Below are positions 50,108-58,090 of a stretch of 64,000 bases of DNA, one piece after another (the stretch's first letter is position 1; the number at the start of each line of letters is the position of its first letter). The notes beneath the pieces are model-generated. The model worked only from the letters and a program-made list of their open reading frames with translations, was not told where the DNA came from and did not search any database. The position numbers and the translations under genes were made by a program. The DNA is from Mycobacterium numidiamassiliense (GTDB lineage: Bacteria; Actinomycetota; Actinomycetes; Mycobacteriales; Mycobacteriaceae): NCBI RefSeq assembly GCF_900157365.1, contig NZ_FUEZ01000004.1, positions 917,066-981,065 on the forward strand, in the 5' to 3' direction.

Positions 50108-51000
50108 TTCGACGGCGGCCGGCCCACGATGACGCCCGCGGCTTTCTCGAACGGTTTGATCACACTGGTGAAATCGGAATCCGAACCTTGGTCGGTGGCG
50201 GTGAATTCCCATAGCTTGCCGACCATTTCGGCAAGCTCGACGGGCACGCCGAGCGTTTTGGCTTCCTTGAGATACAGCCGGACGTCTTTGACCATCAAGC
50301 CGGTGGCGAACCCGTAATCGAAGGTGCGCGGCAGGATCGCCCGGGGGAACTTGTCGCGACTCGCGCTCGTCGCGCCGGAACCCGCGTTGAGCACCTCGAT
50401 CATCACGTCGGGGTCCAGCCCGGCCTTGACGCCCATCACGACGACTTCCGCCGTGGCGACCAACACGTTGGCCGCCAGGATGTTGTTGGCGAGCTTCATG
50501 GTCTGTGCCGAGCCCGGCTTGTCGCCGACGTAGAACGGACGGCCGATGGCCTCGAGAACGGTTCGTATGGACTCGAATTCATTGCGCGGACACGACACCA
50601 TGACGGCGAGCGCTCCCTTTTCGGCTCCGCCGACACCGCCGCTGACGGGACTGTCGATAGCGGCAATGCTCCGTTCGGCGAGGGCGTCGTGGATGAGCAC
50701 GGCCGTTTGGCTACCGATCGTCGACAAATCGATGTAGCGCTTGACCCGCGAACCCTCGATCACACCTGCCGCGCCGATCGACACCTCGAGTGACGCCGCC
50801 GGCGTAGGCAGGCTGACCATGATCGTCTCCGCGCGATCGGCGACCTCTCTGACCGACGACGCGGCCCGTGCCCCGAGCGCGACGATGCGCTCGAGCGCCG
50901 CGCTGTTGGTGTCGAAGGCGACGACATCGCGGTTGTCTCCAATGAGGCGACGTGCCATGGGAAATCCCATGTTTCCCAGCCCGATAAAGCCGATCCGCAT
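50104..51000 (-). CDS. Beta-hydroxyacid (3-hydroxyisobutyrate-type) dehydrogenase
   Basis: 298-residue enzyme: GFIGLGNMGFPM from residue 4, DSPVSGGVGGAE and the catalytic Lys in GSAQTMKLANN. Third member of this family in the window. It follows the CMD protein by 9 bp on the same strand. Substrate unknown. Confidence 0.9.
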   Translation of the reverse strand: MRIGFIGLGNMGFPMARRLIGDNRDVVAFDTNSAALERIVALGARAASSVREVADRAETIMVSLPTPAASLEVSIGAAGVIEGSRVKRYIDLSTIGSQTAVLIHDALAERSIAAIDSPVSGGVGGAEKGALAVMVSCPRNEFESIRTVLEAIGRPFYVGDKPGSAQTMKLANNILAANVLVATAEVVVMGVKAGLDPDVMIEVLNAGSGATSASRDKFPRAILPRTFDYGFATGLMVKDVRLYLKEAKTLGVPVELAEMVGKLWEFTATDQGSDSDFTSVIKPFEKAAGVIVGRPPSN

Positions 51001-51009
51001 CGATCGCGC

Positions 51010-51390
51010 CTAGCCGCGATCGAGTTCGGCGAACGCCTCGCCGGCGATGCGAAAGCTATCGACCGCGGCCGGCACGCCGGCGTAGATGGCCACCTGCAGA
51101 AATATCTCGCGAATCTCGTCGCGAGTGACGCCGTTGGTCAGGGCACCCTTGATGTGTGTCCGTAATTCGTGCGGCCGATTGAGCACGGAAATCATTGCCA
51201 GGTTCAACATGCTGCGCGTCTTGAGCGGCAATTCCTCGCGACCCCACACCGCGCCCCAGCAGTACTCGGTCACCAGATCTTGCAAGGGTTTCGTGAAGTC
51301 GTCGGCTTCGGCGAGTGCTTTGTTCACGTACTCCTCGCCCACCACGGCAGAGCGTATTGCGAGCCCGCGCTGATATGTTTCGCGATCCAA
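51010..51390 (-). CDS. 4-Carboxymuconolactone decarboxylase-like protein
   Basis: 126-residue CMD protein, the length of true 4-carboxymuconolactone decarboxylases: DRETYQRGLAIRSAVVGEEYV at the start, then EYCWGAVWGREELPLKTRSMLNL and GVTRDEIREIFLQVAIYAGVPAA. TTG 51390 is chosen because AAAGGAG lies 6-12 bases upstream and the family N-terminus begins there. Divergent from the acyl-CoA dehydrogenase pair across a gap containing a perfect GAGAAT operator. Confidence 0.87.
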   Translation of the reverse strand: MDRETYQRGLAIRSAVVGEEYVNKALAEADDFTKPLQDLVTEYCWGAVWGREELPLKTRSMLNLAMISVLNRPHELRTHIKGALTNGVTRDEIREIFLQVAIYAGVPAAVDSFRIAGEAFAELDRG

Positions 51391-51702
51391 GGTTCTCTCC
51401 TTTGCAACCAGGTCCTGAGCTACAGCGAACCACAGCGGCTTCGCACAATCCCCGTCGAGCGCTGCCGGATTCGGGCGCAGCGACATCGGGGAAGTGATGT
51501 CGAGCGCCCGGACAATCCGACGACGACAGCAGCCGTCGCGCCCGCACCTATCGCGTACCTACGAAACTTCACGATCGCGCCCACCCCGCCGACCACCTTG
51601 CCGGCCACCGCCAACGGTCGGCTCGTGGACGCGAGACCGGACGAACTCGCCGACCCCATCGATACGCGATAAGCCGATTTCGAGATTATTACTTCCGGTA
51701 GA
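51391..51702. other. Intergenic region between CMD gene and dehydrogenase pair
   Basis: 312 bases before the operator at 51703. GC-rich with frames that are not convincing as genes; an AT-rich patch (GATTATTACTT near 51684) just before the operator is the likely promoter of the dehydrogenase pair. Confidence 0.4.
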
Positions 51703-51717
51703 GAGAATGTTATTCTC
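51703..51717. promoter_or_regulatory. GAGAAT-N3-ATTCTC operator, site 7 (perfect)
   Basis: GAGAATGTTATTCTC, perfect arms around GTT, 31 bp before the acyl-CoA dehydrogenase at 51749. Its promoter-proximal position parallels that at 29425. Confidence 0.78.
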
Positions 51718-51748
51718 GCGGTGGCGGTGACGACAGGAGGCACTCCCG

Positions 51749-52747
51749 ATGCTGTTGGAGTTCGATGCTGATCAGCGACTGTGGCAGAGCACGGTGCGTG
51801 ACGCTGTCGCCAAGCAATGTCCCCCCTCGCTGGTGCGCGGGGTAGCCGAGGATGGCGTAGACCCGAGTCCGCTGTGGAAGTCGTACGTCGATCAGGGCTG
51901 GACTGAGCTGAGCGATGCGGAGAGCGCGGTCGAACTGGCCATCGTGCTCGAAGAATTGGGCCGCGCAACCGATCCCACGCCGTTCCTGGCGACTTTGAGT
52001 CAGTTCGCGCCGCTGGCGGCGGATCGGTTCGACCCGCACGAGTCGGGCACCGCGGTGTATAGCGGGGTTACGGCGCACCGGGACGCCGAAGGCTGGGTGC
52101 TGGACGGTACCGCGCGTCATGTGCTGGACGGCGACCGCGCGGCCCGGCTTGCCGTGGTGACCGACGCCGGGGTCTTCCTCGTCGCGTCCAATCAGGTGTC
52201 GGCCCGGCGGTCGACGGTGTTCGACCCGGTCCTGCACGTCGCCGACCTGTCCTTCGCCGAGGTCCGGGTGCCCGACACCGAGCGCCTGATCGTCGACGCC
52301 GAGCGGGCGCATCACTCGGCCCTGACCGGTATGGCCATCACGATGGTCGGGGCCTGCCAACGCATCCTCGACCTGGTGCTCGAGCACGTGAAAAGCCGTC
52401 AGCAATTTGGCGTGGCGATCGGCTCCTTCCAGGCCGTCCAGCACAAAGCGGCCGACATGCACGTCGCGGTGGAACGCGCTCGCGCGCTGGCCTACTTCGC
52501 CGCGTTGACGATTGCCGCCGACGATCCCCGGCGCCGGCTGGCGGCCGCGATGGCGAAAGCCTCTGCGGGAGAATGCCAATCGCTGGTATTCCGGCATGGC
52601 TTACAGCTGCACGGCGCCATGGGATTCACCTGGGAGAACGACCTGCAGTTCGCGCTCAAGCGGGCCAAAGCGGGTGAACTTCTGCTGGGCGGCGCCGCAG
52701 AGCATCGCGCGCGGATCGCCGAGGAGTACCGTGCAGCTGACTTTTGA
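51749..52747 (+). CDS. Acyl-CoA dehydrogenase, short partner subunit
   Basis: 332-residue dehydrogenase-like protein with a shortened central domain and the C-terminal HGAMGFTWENDLQFALKRAK. RQQFGVAIGSFQAVQHKAADMHV is the usual helical motif. AGGAGG precedes ATG 51749. The 17-bp overlap with the full-length dehydrogenase downstream points to a heteromeric alpha2-beta2 enzyme of the FadE28/29 type. Confidence 0.9.
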   Translation: MLLEFDADQRLWQSTVRDAVAKQCPPSLVRGVAEDGVDPSPLWKSYVDQGWTELSDAESAVELAIVLEELGRATDPTPFLATLSQFAPLAADRFDPHESGTAVYSGVTAHRDAEGWVLDGTARHVLDGDRAARLAVVTDAGVFLVASNQVSARRSTVFDPVLHVADLSFAEVRVPDTERLIVDAERAHHSALTGMAITMVGACQRILDLVLEHVKSRQQFGVAIGSFQAVQHKAADMHVAVERARALAYFAALTIAADDPRRRLAAAMAKASAGECQSLVFRHGLQLHGAMGFTWENDLQFALKRAKAGELLLGGAAEHRARIAEEYRAADF

Positions 52748-53903
52748 TTCCGACGTCGAGGCTTTTCGGGCGGAGTTTTCGGCCTTCCTCGACAAAAACC
52801 TCCCTCCCGCAAGCGAAACCCTGGAACGGCCGCGGTCGGTTTCGCATATGCCGGCCTGGGCTCGCCGTTGGCAGCGGCTGCTATTCGACAACGGATGGTT
52901 GTTGCCGGCTCAGCCTCCCGAATTCGGCGGCCGCAATGCGACGGTCGTGCAGCAGTTCGTGTATCTAGAGGAGCTCAGCCGACGCCGGATCTACCACAGC
53001 TTCAACCCACAAGGCGTGAATATCGTTGGGGCGTCGCTGTTGTCGTTCGGCAGCGACGAACAGAAGCGTCGCTGGGCGGTGCCCATCCTGCGTGCCGAGA
53101 TCACCGCGTCGCTGGGAATGAGTGAACCCAGCGCGGGCTCCGACCTGGCGTCGCTGCGCACCCGCGCGGTACCCGACTGTGACCACTTCGTCGTCAACGG
53201 GCAGAAGGTATGGACCTCGGGGGCCCACGACGCCGACGTTCTCTTGACGTTCGTGCGGACCAATCCAGATGTGCCGAAACACAAGGGAATCAGCGTGCTG
53301 ATCATCCCCACCGACACCCCGGGTGTCGTGCGCCGGCCGTTCCCGTCGATCTGCGGGGCCGACGATCTGGATTTCAACGAGGTGTTCTTCACCGACGCGC
53401 GGGTCCCGGCGGAGAACCTGGTCGGGGAAATCGATCAGGGCTGGCGGGTGGCCAACGGATCGCTCGGCCACGAACGCACGATGATGTGGCTGGGCTTCGC
53501 CGATCGAATGGACAACATGATCGCCGACTTTCGTCCGGGCAACGAGGTCGAGCGCGATCAGTACGCGAGCACCATCATGGACAGGCAGGCGCTGCGCTTA
53601 CTGGGTTCGGCGGCGCTGGCCCGCGCGGCCCGCGGCGAAGACGACGTGGCCGCGATCTCGGTGCTCAAACTGCTCGGATCCGAGGCCGAACTGCGTGGGA
53701 TGGACCTCGCCCTGACGTCCGCGGGCAGCGATGGGCTCGTTCACCCCAGCCAGACCGGCCCGTACGCGCACATGAACCTGGACCACTATTTCGCGAGCTG
53801 GTTCGAGCGTTATGCCCGAAGCTTTTCCGGCACCATCGCGGGCGGGACGTCGGAAATCCAGCGCAACATCATCGCCCAGCGCGTGCTCGGCTTGCCGCGC
53901 TAG
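52731..53903 (+). CDS. Acyl-CoA dehydrogenase, large partner subunit
   Basis: 390-residue enzyme: GMSEPSAGSDLASLRTRAV, FVVNGQKVWTSGAHDADVL and GGTSEIQRNIIAQRVLGLP. Paralogue of the gene at 21029, identical in most motifs. GTG 52731 with GAGGAG upstream lies inside the end of its partner gene. The two copies may have arisen by duplication of a pair with loss of the short subunit at 21029. Confidence 0.92.
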   Translation: MQLTFDSDVEAFRAEFSAFLDKNLPPASETLERPRSVSHMPAWARRWQRLLFDNGWLLPAQPPEFGGRNATVVQQFVYLEELSRRRIYHSFNPQGVNIVGASLLSFGSDEQKRRWAVPILRAEITASLGMSEPSAGSDLASLRTRAVPDCDHFVVNGQKVWTSGAHDADVLLTFVRTNPDVPKHKGISVLIIPTDTPGVVRRPFPSICGADDLDFNEVFFTDARVPAENLVGEIDQGWRVANGSLGHERTMMWLGFADRMDNMIADFRPGNEVERDQYASTIMDRQALRLLGSAALARAARGEDDVAAISVLKLLGSEAELRGMDLALTSAGSDGLVHPSQTGPYAHMNLDHYFASWFERYARSFSGTIAGGTSEIQRNIIAQRVLGLPR

Positions 53904-53938
53904 CACTTGGCTTTTCGGCGCGGAGGAGCCGAGCCGAG

Positions 53939-55303
53939 TCAGTCGATGACCGCGGCTTCCTTGCGCTCGGTGATCGGCAGAGCGAGTTGCTGTTCGTCGC
54001 AGATGCGTTGCAGCTTGTCAAGAGTTTCGTCGAGGCCCGCGCCAACGGTGGGGCCGGGAGTGAACGTGGCCGGCAGCTTCCGCATGCCCTGGATAACGCC
54101 GATGCTCTCGTAGTGCACGGCACCTTCGGGGTCGCAGTGGTAGTCGGGCATCCGGTCGAGCACCGCGGTCAGCATGGATTTGAACACCGTGCGGGCCACG
54201 TTCGATCCGGCGCACCGGTGAACCCCAAGTCCAAAGCTGAAGTGACGGTTGCCTTTACGGTCCAGAACGATCTCGTTCGGGTCGTGGAACACCGACGGGT
54301 CGCGATTGGCCATGGCCCACGAAATCCACAGCCGCTCACCTTCCTTGAATTGATTACCGACGAGCTCGACGTCGTCGGAGAATGTCCGGCCGTCGCCGGG
54401 TGCCGGGGTGAAGAAGCGAAGGAATTCCTCGGTCGCGGGATCGAGCAGAGTCTCGAGATCCTGCTGCAGCCGCTCGCGCTCGCCGGGATTCTCGGAAAGC
54501 CACTCCAGCGCATGGGCGGTTAACGCCGTGGTCGTGTCGAAGCCACCACCGATGACCAGGCCGAGATTGCCAAGGATCTCCAGATCCGGGGCGGGCTCGC
54601 CGTCGATCCGCATCTGGAGCAGAGCATTCACGATTCCTGGACGCGGGTTCTCGCGGATCTCGAGCATGGTGTTGACCATGTCGAGCCCCATTTCCCGGTG
54701 CATTGCGGTGACACGCTCGATGTCGGGGGAGTGTTCCGGGGTGTAGACCGCCGCGTGAACCGGCTCGCTGTACATATTCCACTTCTTCAGCGGGATGCCC
54801 ATCATCGCCAACGTCAGGACGGCGGGCACGACGTTGGCCAGGTCGTCGACGAAGTCGATGCTGCCTTCCTCGATCTTCTCGTCGAGGCAGGCGCGCGTCA
54901 CGTCGTCGATGAACGGCTCCCAGCGCTTGACCGCCGCCGGCGACAGGTAGGGATTGAGCACGGTGCGGTAAGTGCGGTGTTCGGGTTCATCCATTTCCAG
55001 GATGCCGCCGCGCACCGCGCTGACACGGCTTGCGGTCGGGATCGAAATGCCCTTATACCCACGACGTTCGTTATTGATGTCGTGGTCGTTGGAGACCGCG
55101 GGGCAGCGGGCGAGCTCGAAGACCTCGTTGCTTCCCGCCGCGACCCAGTGCCCGCCGTAGGTCTCGGTCCACGCCATCGGGCATTTGGCGTGCATCTCCT
55201 CGGTGATGTCCTTGAACTGTGAGCGGTACTCCGCGTTGTGCCGGTCGAAGTGGTACTGATTCTTCTTCCGGTCGCTGTCGCTCACGACGTCGTCGACACT
55301 CAA
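53939..55303 (-). CDS. Cytochrome P450 with C-terminal extension
   Basis: 454-residue P450, longer than the others here. The I-helix reads IGGGFDTTT (Asp in place of Glu), and the haem loop SFGLGVHRCAG holds Cys364. About 35 residues follow the usual end (LDETLDKLQRICDEQQLALP). TTG 55303 is chosen for AAAGGGAG upstream. It lies 14 bp downstream of a ferredoxin gene and forms a unit with that and an SDR. Confidence 0.91.
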   Translation of the reverse strand: MSVDDVVSDSDRKKNQYHFDRHNAEYRSQFKDITEEMHAKCPMAWTETYGGHWVAAGSNEVFELARCPAVSNDHDINNERRGYKGISIPTASRVSAVRGGILEMDEPEHRTYRTVLNPYLSPAAVKRWEPFIDDVTRACLDEKIEEGSIDFVDDLANVVPAVLTLAMMGIPLKKWNMYSEPVHAAVYTPEHSPDIERVTAMHREMGLDMVNTMLEIRENPRPGIVNALLQMRIDGEPAPDLEILGNLGLVIGGGFDTTTALTAHALEWLSENPGERERLQQDLETLLDPATEEFLRFFTPAPGDGRTFSDDVELVGNQFKEGERLWISWAMANRDPSVFHDPNEIVLDRKGNRHFSFGLGVHRCAGSNVARTVFKSMLTAVLDRMPDYHCDPEGAVHYESIGVIQGMRKLPATFTPGPTVGAGLDETLDKLQRICDEQQLALPITERKEAAVID

Positions 55304-55317
55304 CGTGTTGTCTCCCT

Positions 55318-55518
55318 TTACGTCTCGTCCGTGATCATGATGGCCTGCTCCGGGCACGAGTGCGCGGCTTCGCGAACCTGGTCCTCCTGGTCGGCCGGCA
55401 CCACCTCGTTGACCGCTGACGAGCTACCGTCAATGTCGCTGAGCTGGAACGAATCCGGCGCAATCATCGCGCACAGGGTGTGGCCCTGGCAGCGTTCTGA
55501 ATCAACCCAGACCTTCAC
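55318..55518 (-). CDS. Single-cluster ferredoxin, His at the variable position
   Basis: 66-residue ferredoxin: C10-x2-H13-x2-C16 and C55-P. It lies between the SDR (15 bp) and the P450 (14 bp) and surely serves the P450. Very similar to the ferredoxin at 36938 in the first 20 residues, but without its extra Cys20. Confidence 0.9.
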   Translation of the reverse strand: MKVWVDSERCQGHTLCAMIAPDSFQLSDIDGSSSAVNEVVPADQEDQVREAAHSCPEQAIMITDET

Positions 55519-55533
55519 GCTGTCTCCTTACGT

Positions 55534-56235
55534 TTAGGTGTTGCGGCCGCCGTTGACGCCCAAAATCTGGCCGGTGATATAGCCAGCTTCCTCCGAGACC
55601 AGGAAGGCGCAAGCCGCCGCGATGTCTTCGGGCCTGCCGATCCGGCGCACCGGTGTCCGGGCGATGGTCTCATCGATGTCGCCGAGGAAGCCGTTCTTCT
55701 CGGCGTTGCGCAGCATGGGTGTGTCGATGAATCCGGGGGGTACGGCATTGACGGTGATACCGCTCGGCCCGTACTCGAGTGCCAGCGATTTGGTGAGCCC
55801 GTTGACCGCGGATTTCGCCGCAACGTAGTGGGACATGTAGGGAGCACCGGAATGCGTGCTCGACGACGAGATGTTGACTATCCGGCCCCAGCCGGCTTCG
55901 ACCATGTCGGGCAGCACCGCCTGGATCGTGTGGAAAACCCCGTGGAGGTTGACATCGATCACTCGCTGCCAATCCTCGAACGTGAGGTTGGCAAAGCGCT
56001 TGAACCCGTCCAGCCCGGCGGCGTTGACCAGAACGGCCACCGGCCCGAGCCGCGCGCGGATCGCCGACAGCGCGGCATCCACCTGCGACCGATCCGTCAC
56101 GTCGGCGGTGAACGAAAAGTCGGCGTCCGACGGTCTGAGGTCGATGGTGGCAACGTCTAGACCATCGGCGCGCAGTCGCTGCGCGACCGCTAACCCAATG
56201 CCAGAGCCACCACCGGTGACCACTGCGGTCTTCAA
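55534..56235 (-). CDS. SDR-family oxidoreductase
   Basis: 233-residue short-chain dehydrogenase resembling 3-oxoacyl-ACP reductases: TGGGSGIG 7-14, NAAG 71-74, Y137/K141 (YVAAK). TTG 56235 with AGGGG upstream places the first strand at residues 3-7. It leads the SDR-ferredoxin-P450 operon; the enzyme would oxidise the alcohol the P450 makes. A degenerate GAGAAT site lies 60 bp upstream. Confidence 0.88.
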   Translation of the reverse strand: MKTAVVTGGGSGIGLAVAQRLRADGLDVATIDLRPSDADFSFTADVTDRSQVDAALSAIRARLGPVAVLVNAAGLDGFKRFANLTFEDWQRVIDVNLHGVFHTIQAVLPDMVEAGWGRIVNISSSSTHSGAPYMSHYVAAKSAVNGLTKSLALEYGPSGITVNAVPPGFIDTPMLRNAEKNGFLGDIDETIARTPVRRIGRPEDIAAACAFLVSEEAGYITGQILGVNGGRNT

Positions 56236-56295
56236 CTTGGGGCCCCTGCGGCAAATGTGGCCGTCTCAGTCACAAAGAATCTCCCTTGCAATTAT

Positions 56296-56310
56296 GAGAA
56301 CCATACTCTC
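56296..56310. promoter_or_regulatory. GAGAAT-N3-ATTCTC-like operator, site 8 (degenerate)
   Basis: GAGAACCATACTCTC; each arm has one mismatch. It is 60 bp before the SDR-ferredoxin-P450 operon start. Confidence 0.5.
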
Positions 56311-56533
56311 GCGACGAAGTGACGTGCAACATACCCAAGGAACTACATTCGGCCTGCGTAGAGCGCGCTCAGTCGACCAACCCGAGGTAGGACAGAACAC
56401 CTTTTTTGTCCTGACCGTTTCTTGAATTATCGAGACTCGAATGTAAGATTCGCCCCGTAGGAGAATGAAATTTTCGTGACCGCCACCACCTGGGTGTGAC
56501 GGTTGTGATCGACGTCACACCAGGGGAGCCCAC
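56311..56533. other. Intergenic region, divergent promoters
   Basis: Remainder of the 298-bp gap between the SDR start and the small frame at 56534. It contains the operator at 56461 and an AT-rich patch near 56400 (CTTTTTTGTCC). A short inverted sequence TGACGGTTGTGATCGACGTCA near 56497 surrounds the dyad GACGTC. No gene is supported. Confidence 0.4.
56461..56475. promoter_or_regulatory. GAGAAT-N3-ATTCTC-like operator, site 9 (one mismatch)
   Basis: GAGAATGAAATTTTC; left arm perfect, right arm five of six. It lies 58 bp before the small frame and 129 bp before the CoA-transferase gene, its likely target. Confidence 0.55.
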
Positions 56534-56608
56534 ATGCCGGTGCAGGACACGGTGTCGATCGTCGCGAATGCCGCGTCCGAATTGCAGGCAGTGGGAGGTG
56601 GCGCGTGA
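56534..56608 (+). CDS. Possible 24-residue upstream frame coupled to CoA-transferase
   Basis: MPVQDTVSIVANAASELQAV... ending GGGA, preceded by AGGGGAG, with its stop overlapping the CoA-transferase GTG (GTGA). This is the arrangement of translationally coupled genes throughout the window, but the peptide has no recognisable family and may be chance. Confidence 0.35.
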   Translation: MPVQDTVSIVANAASELQAVGGGA

Positions 56609-57810
56609 GGCCATTGGAGGGCATTCGCGTTCTGGAAGTCGCGATGTACGGGTTCGTTCCATCGGCTGGTGCCGTGCTATCCGAGTGGGGCGCCGACGTG
56701 GTCAAGGTCGAGCACGCGGTGACCGGCGATCCGCAGCGGGGACTTCGCCAGACCGGCATGCTGCGCGTCGAGGGCGACCCCAACCCCAACATCGAGCACG
56801 CAAACCGCGGCAAGCGCAGCCTCGGACTGGACATGTCGGTGCCCGAGGGCAAGGAAGTGCTCTATGAGCTCGCCCGACGGTCGGATGTGTTCTTGACCAG
56901 CTTCCTGCCCGGCGCCCGCCAGAAGTTCGGCATCGACGTCGACGACATCCGGGTGGTGAACCCGTCGATCATCTACGCACGCGGAAGCGCGCTCGGCCCC
57001 CGCGGCGAAGAGGCGACCAAGGGCGGGTACGACATGACCGCCTTCTGGTGCCGGGCCGGGACGGCGGCCACCATCACGCCGATGGGGATGCCGGGCATGA
57101 TCGCGCCACCCGGACCTGCCTACGGCGACACCATCTCAGGCACCAACCTTGCCGGCGGCATTGCGGCGGCGTTGCTCAAACGCGAGCGCACCGGCGAGCC
57201 GTCCGTCGTCGACGTCTCGCTGCTGGGCAGCGGACTGTGGTCCATGGGCCACACGGTCGCGTTGACCAAACACTTGAACCAGCGACTGGAAGCGCCGCCT
57301 CCCGGTGTGCACGGCGCGCCCAACAATCCGTTGGTTGGGCTGTACACGACGTCCGATGGCCGGTATATCTCCTTCGTGATGATGCAGCCCACCAAGTTCT
57401 GGGCGGACGTCTGCCGGCACGTCGACTTGCCCGAGCTGGCCGATGATCCGCGCTTTGCCACCATCGAGAACATCACCGCCAATACGGCCGAAGCGGTCGA
57501 GATCTTGACCAAGGTCATCGCGACGCGCACGCTCGCCGAGTGGAGCGAACGGTTTGCCACGCTGGCCGGTCCGTGGGCGCCGGTCCAGGACACGCTTCAG
57601 GCTGCCGAGGACGCACAGGTCCGGGCCAACGAATATTTAGTACAGGCAGGCGAACTCGAACTGGTTGCCAACCCTGTCCAATTCGACGTCGCCGCCCCGC
57701 AGACCCGACCGGCGCCCGGATTCGCCGAACAGACCGATGAAATTCTGCTGGAATTGGGACTGGATTGGGATCGCATCATCGAACTCAAGACGGCCGGCGC
57801 CGTCACCTAA
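56605..57810 (+). CDS. Type III (CaiB/BaiF) CoA-transferase
   Basis: 401-residue CoA-transferase. LEGIRVLEVAMYGFVPSAG opens the fold, GADVVKVE binds CoA, and the catalytic Asp is in YGDTISGTNLAGGIAAALL. GGGAGG lies upstream of GTG 56605. Unlike the fused protein at 12609 it is of normal length and should dimerise. Together the two give the locus two separate acid-activation steps. It lies 270 bp before the Mce operon on the same strand. Confidence 0.92.
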   Translation: MRPLEGIRVLEVAMYGFVPSAGAVLSEWGADVVKVEHAVTGDPQRGLRQTGMLRVEGDPNPNIEHANRGKRSLGLDMSVPEGKEVLYELARRSDVFLTSFLPGARQKFGIDVDDIRVVNPSIIYARGSALGPRGEEATKGGYDMTAFWCRAGTAATITPMGMPGMIAPPGPAYGDTISGTNLAGGIAAALLKRERTGEPSVVDVSLLGSGLWSMGHTVALTKHLNQRLEAPPPGVHGAPNNPLVGLYTTSDGRYISFVMMQPTKFWADVCRHVDLPELADDPRFATIENITANTAEAVEILTKVIATRTLAEWSERFATLAGPWAPVQDTLQAAEDAQVRANEYLVQAGELELVANPVQFDVAAPQTRPAPGFAEQTDEILLELGLDWDRIIELKTAGAVT

Positions 57811-57843
57811 ATGTGGAGCTGGCCTGAAATGTTTGCGCGCTCG

Positions 57844-57854
57844 ATAACGGTTAT
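57844..57854. promoter_or_regulatory. Short palindrome upstream of the mce operon
   Basis: ATAACGGTTAT, an 11-bp perfect palindrome in the 269-bp gap between the CoA-transferase and yrbEA, followed by a T-rich run (GCGTTTTTTGC). Possible operator of the Mce operon, or with the T run part of a terminator-like element for the CoA-transferase. Confidence 0.4.
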
Positions 57855-57931
57855 GCGTTTTTTGCTCCGCGTGGACGTGGCATGAGTCACAATGGCCGGA
57901 CGTTTCTCACGGGGCAGATCGGAGGACTGGC

Positions 57932-58090
57932 GTGAGGTTGGTAGTGGCTGCACCGGCGACTGATGCCGGGATGTGGCTGCTCAGTGAGCATTTCGCGGTC
58001 GGCGTCGAGTCGAATCTATCGCAGCCGAAGCCGAAGAACAAGACTGCCAGTCTCGTAACGTCGAGAGGATCTGAAGCCCATGGCGAATAA
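57932..58090 (+). CDS. Possible 52-residue frame overlapping yrbEA start
   Basis: Open frame with GGAGG five bases before its GTG; product starts MRLVVAAPATDAGMWLLSEHF and ends GSEAHGE, with a basic Lys/Pro patch in between. It overlaps yrbEA by 11 bp. No family recognised; it could equally mark a longer 5' leader of the Mce mRNA. Confidence 0.35.
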   Translation: MRLVVAAPATDAGMWLLSEHFAVGVESNLSQPKPKNKTASLVTSRGSEAHGE

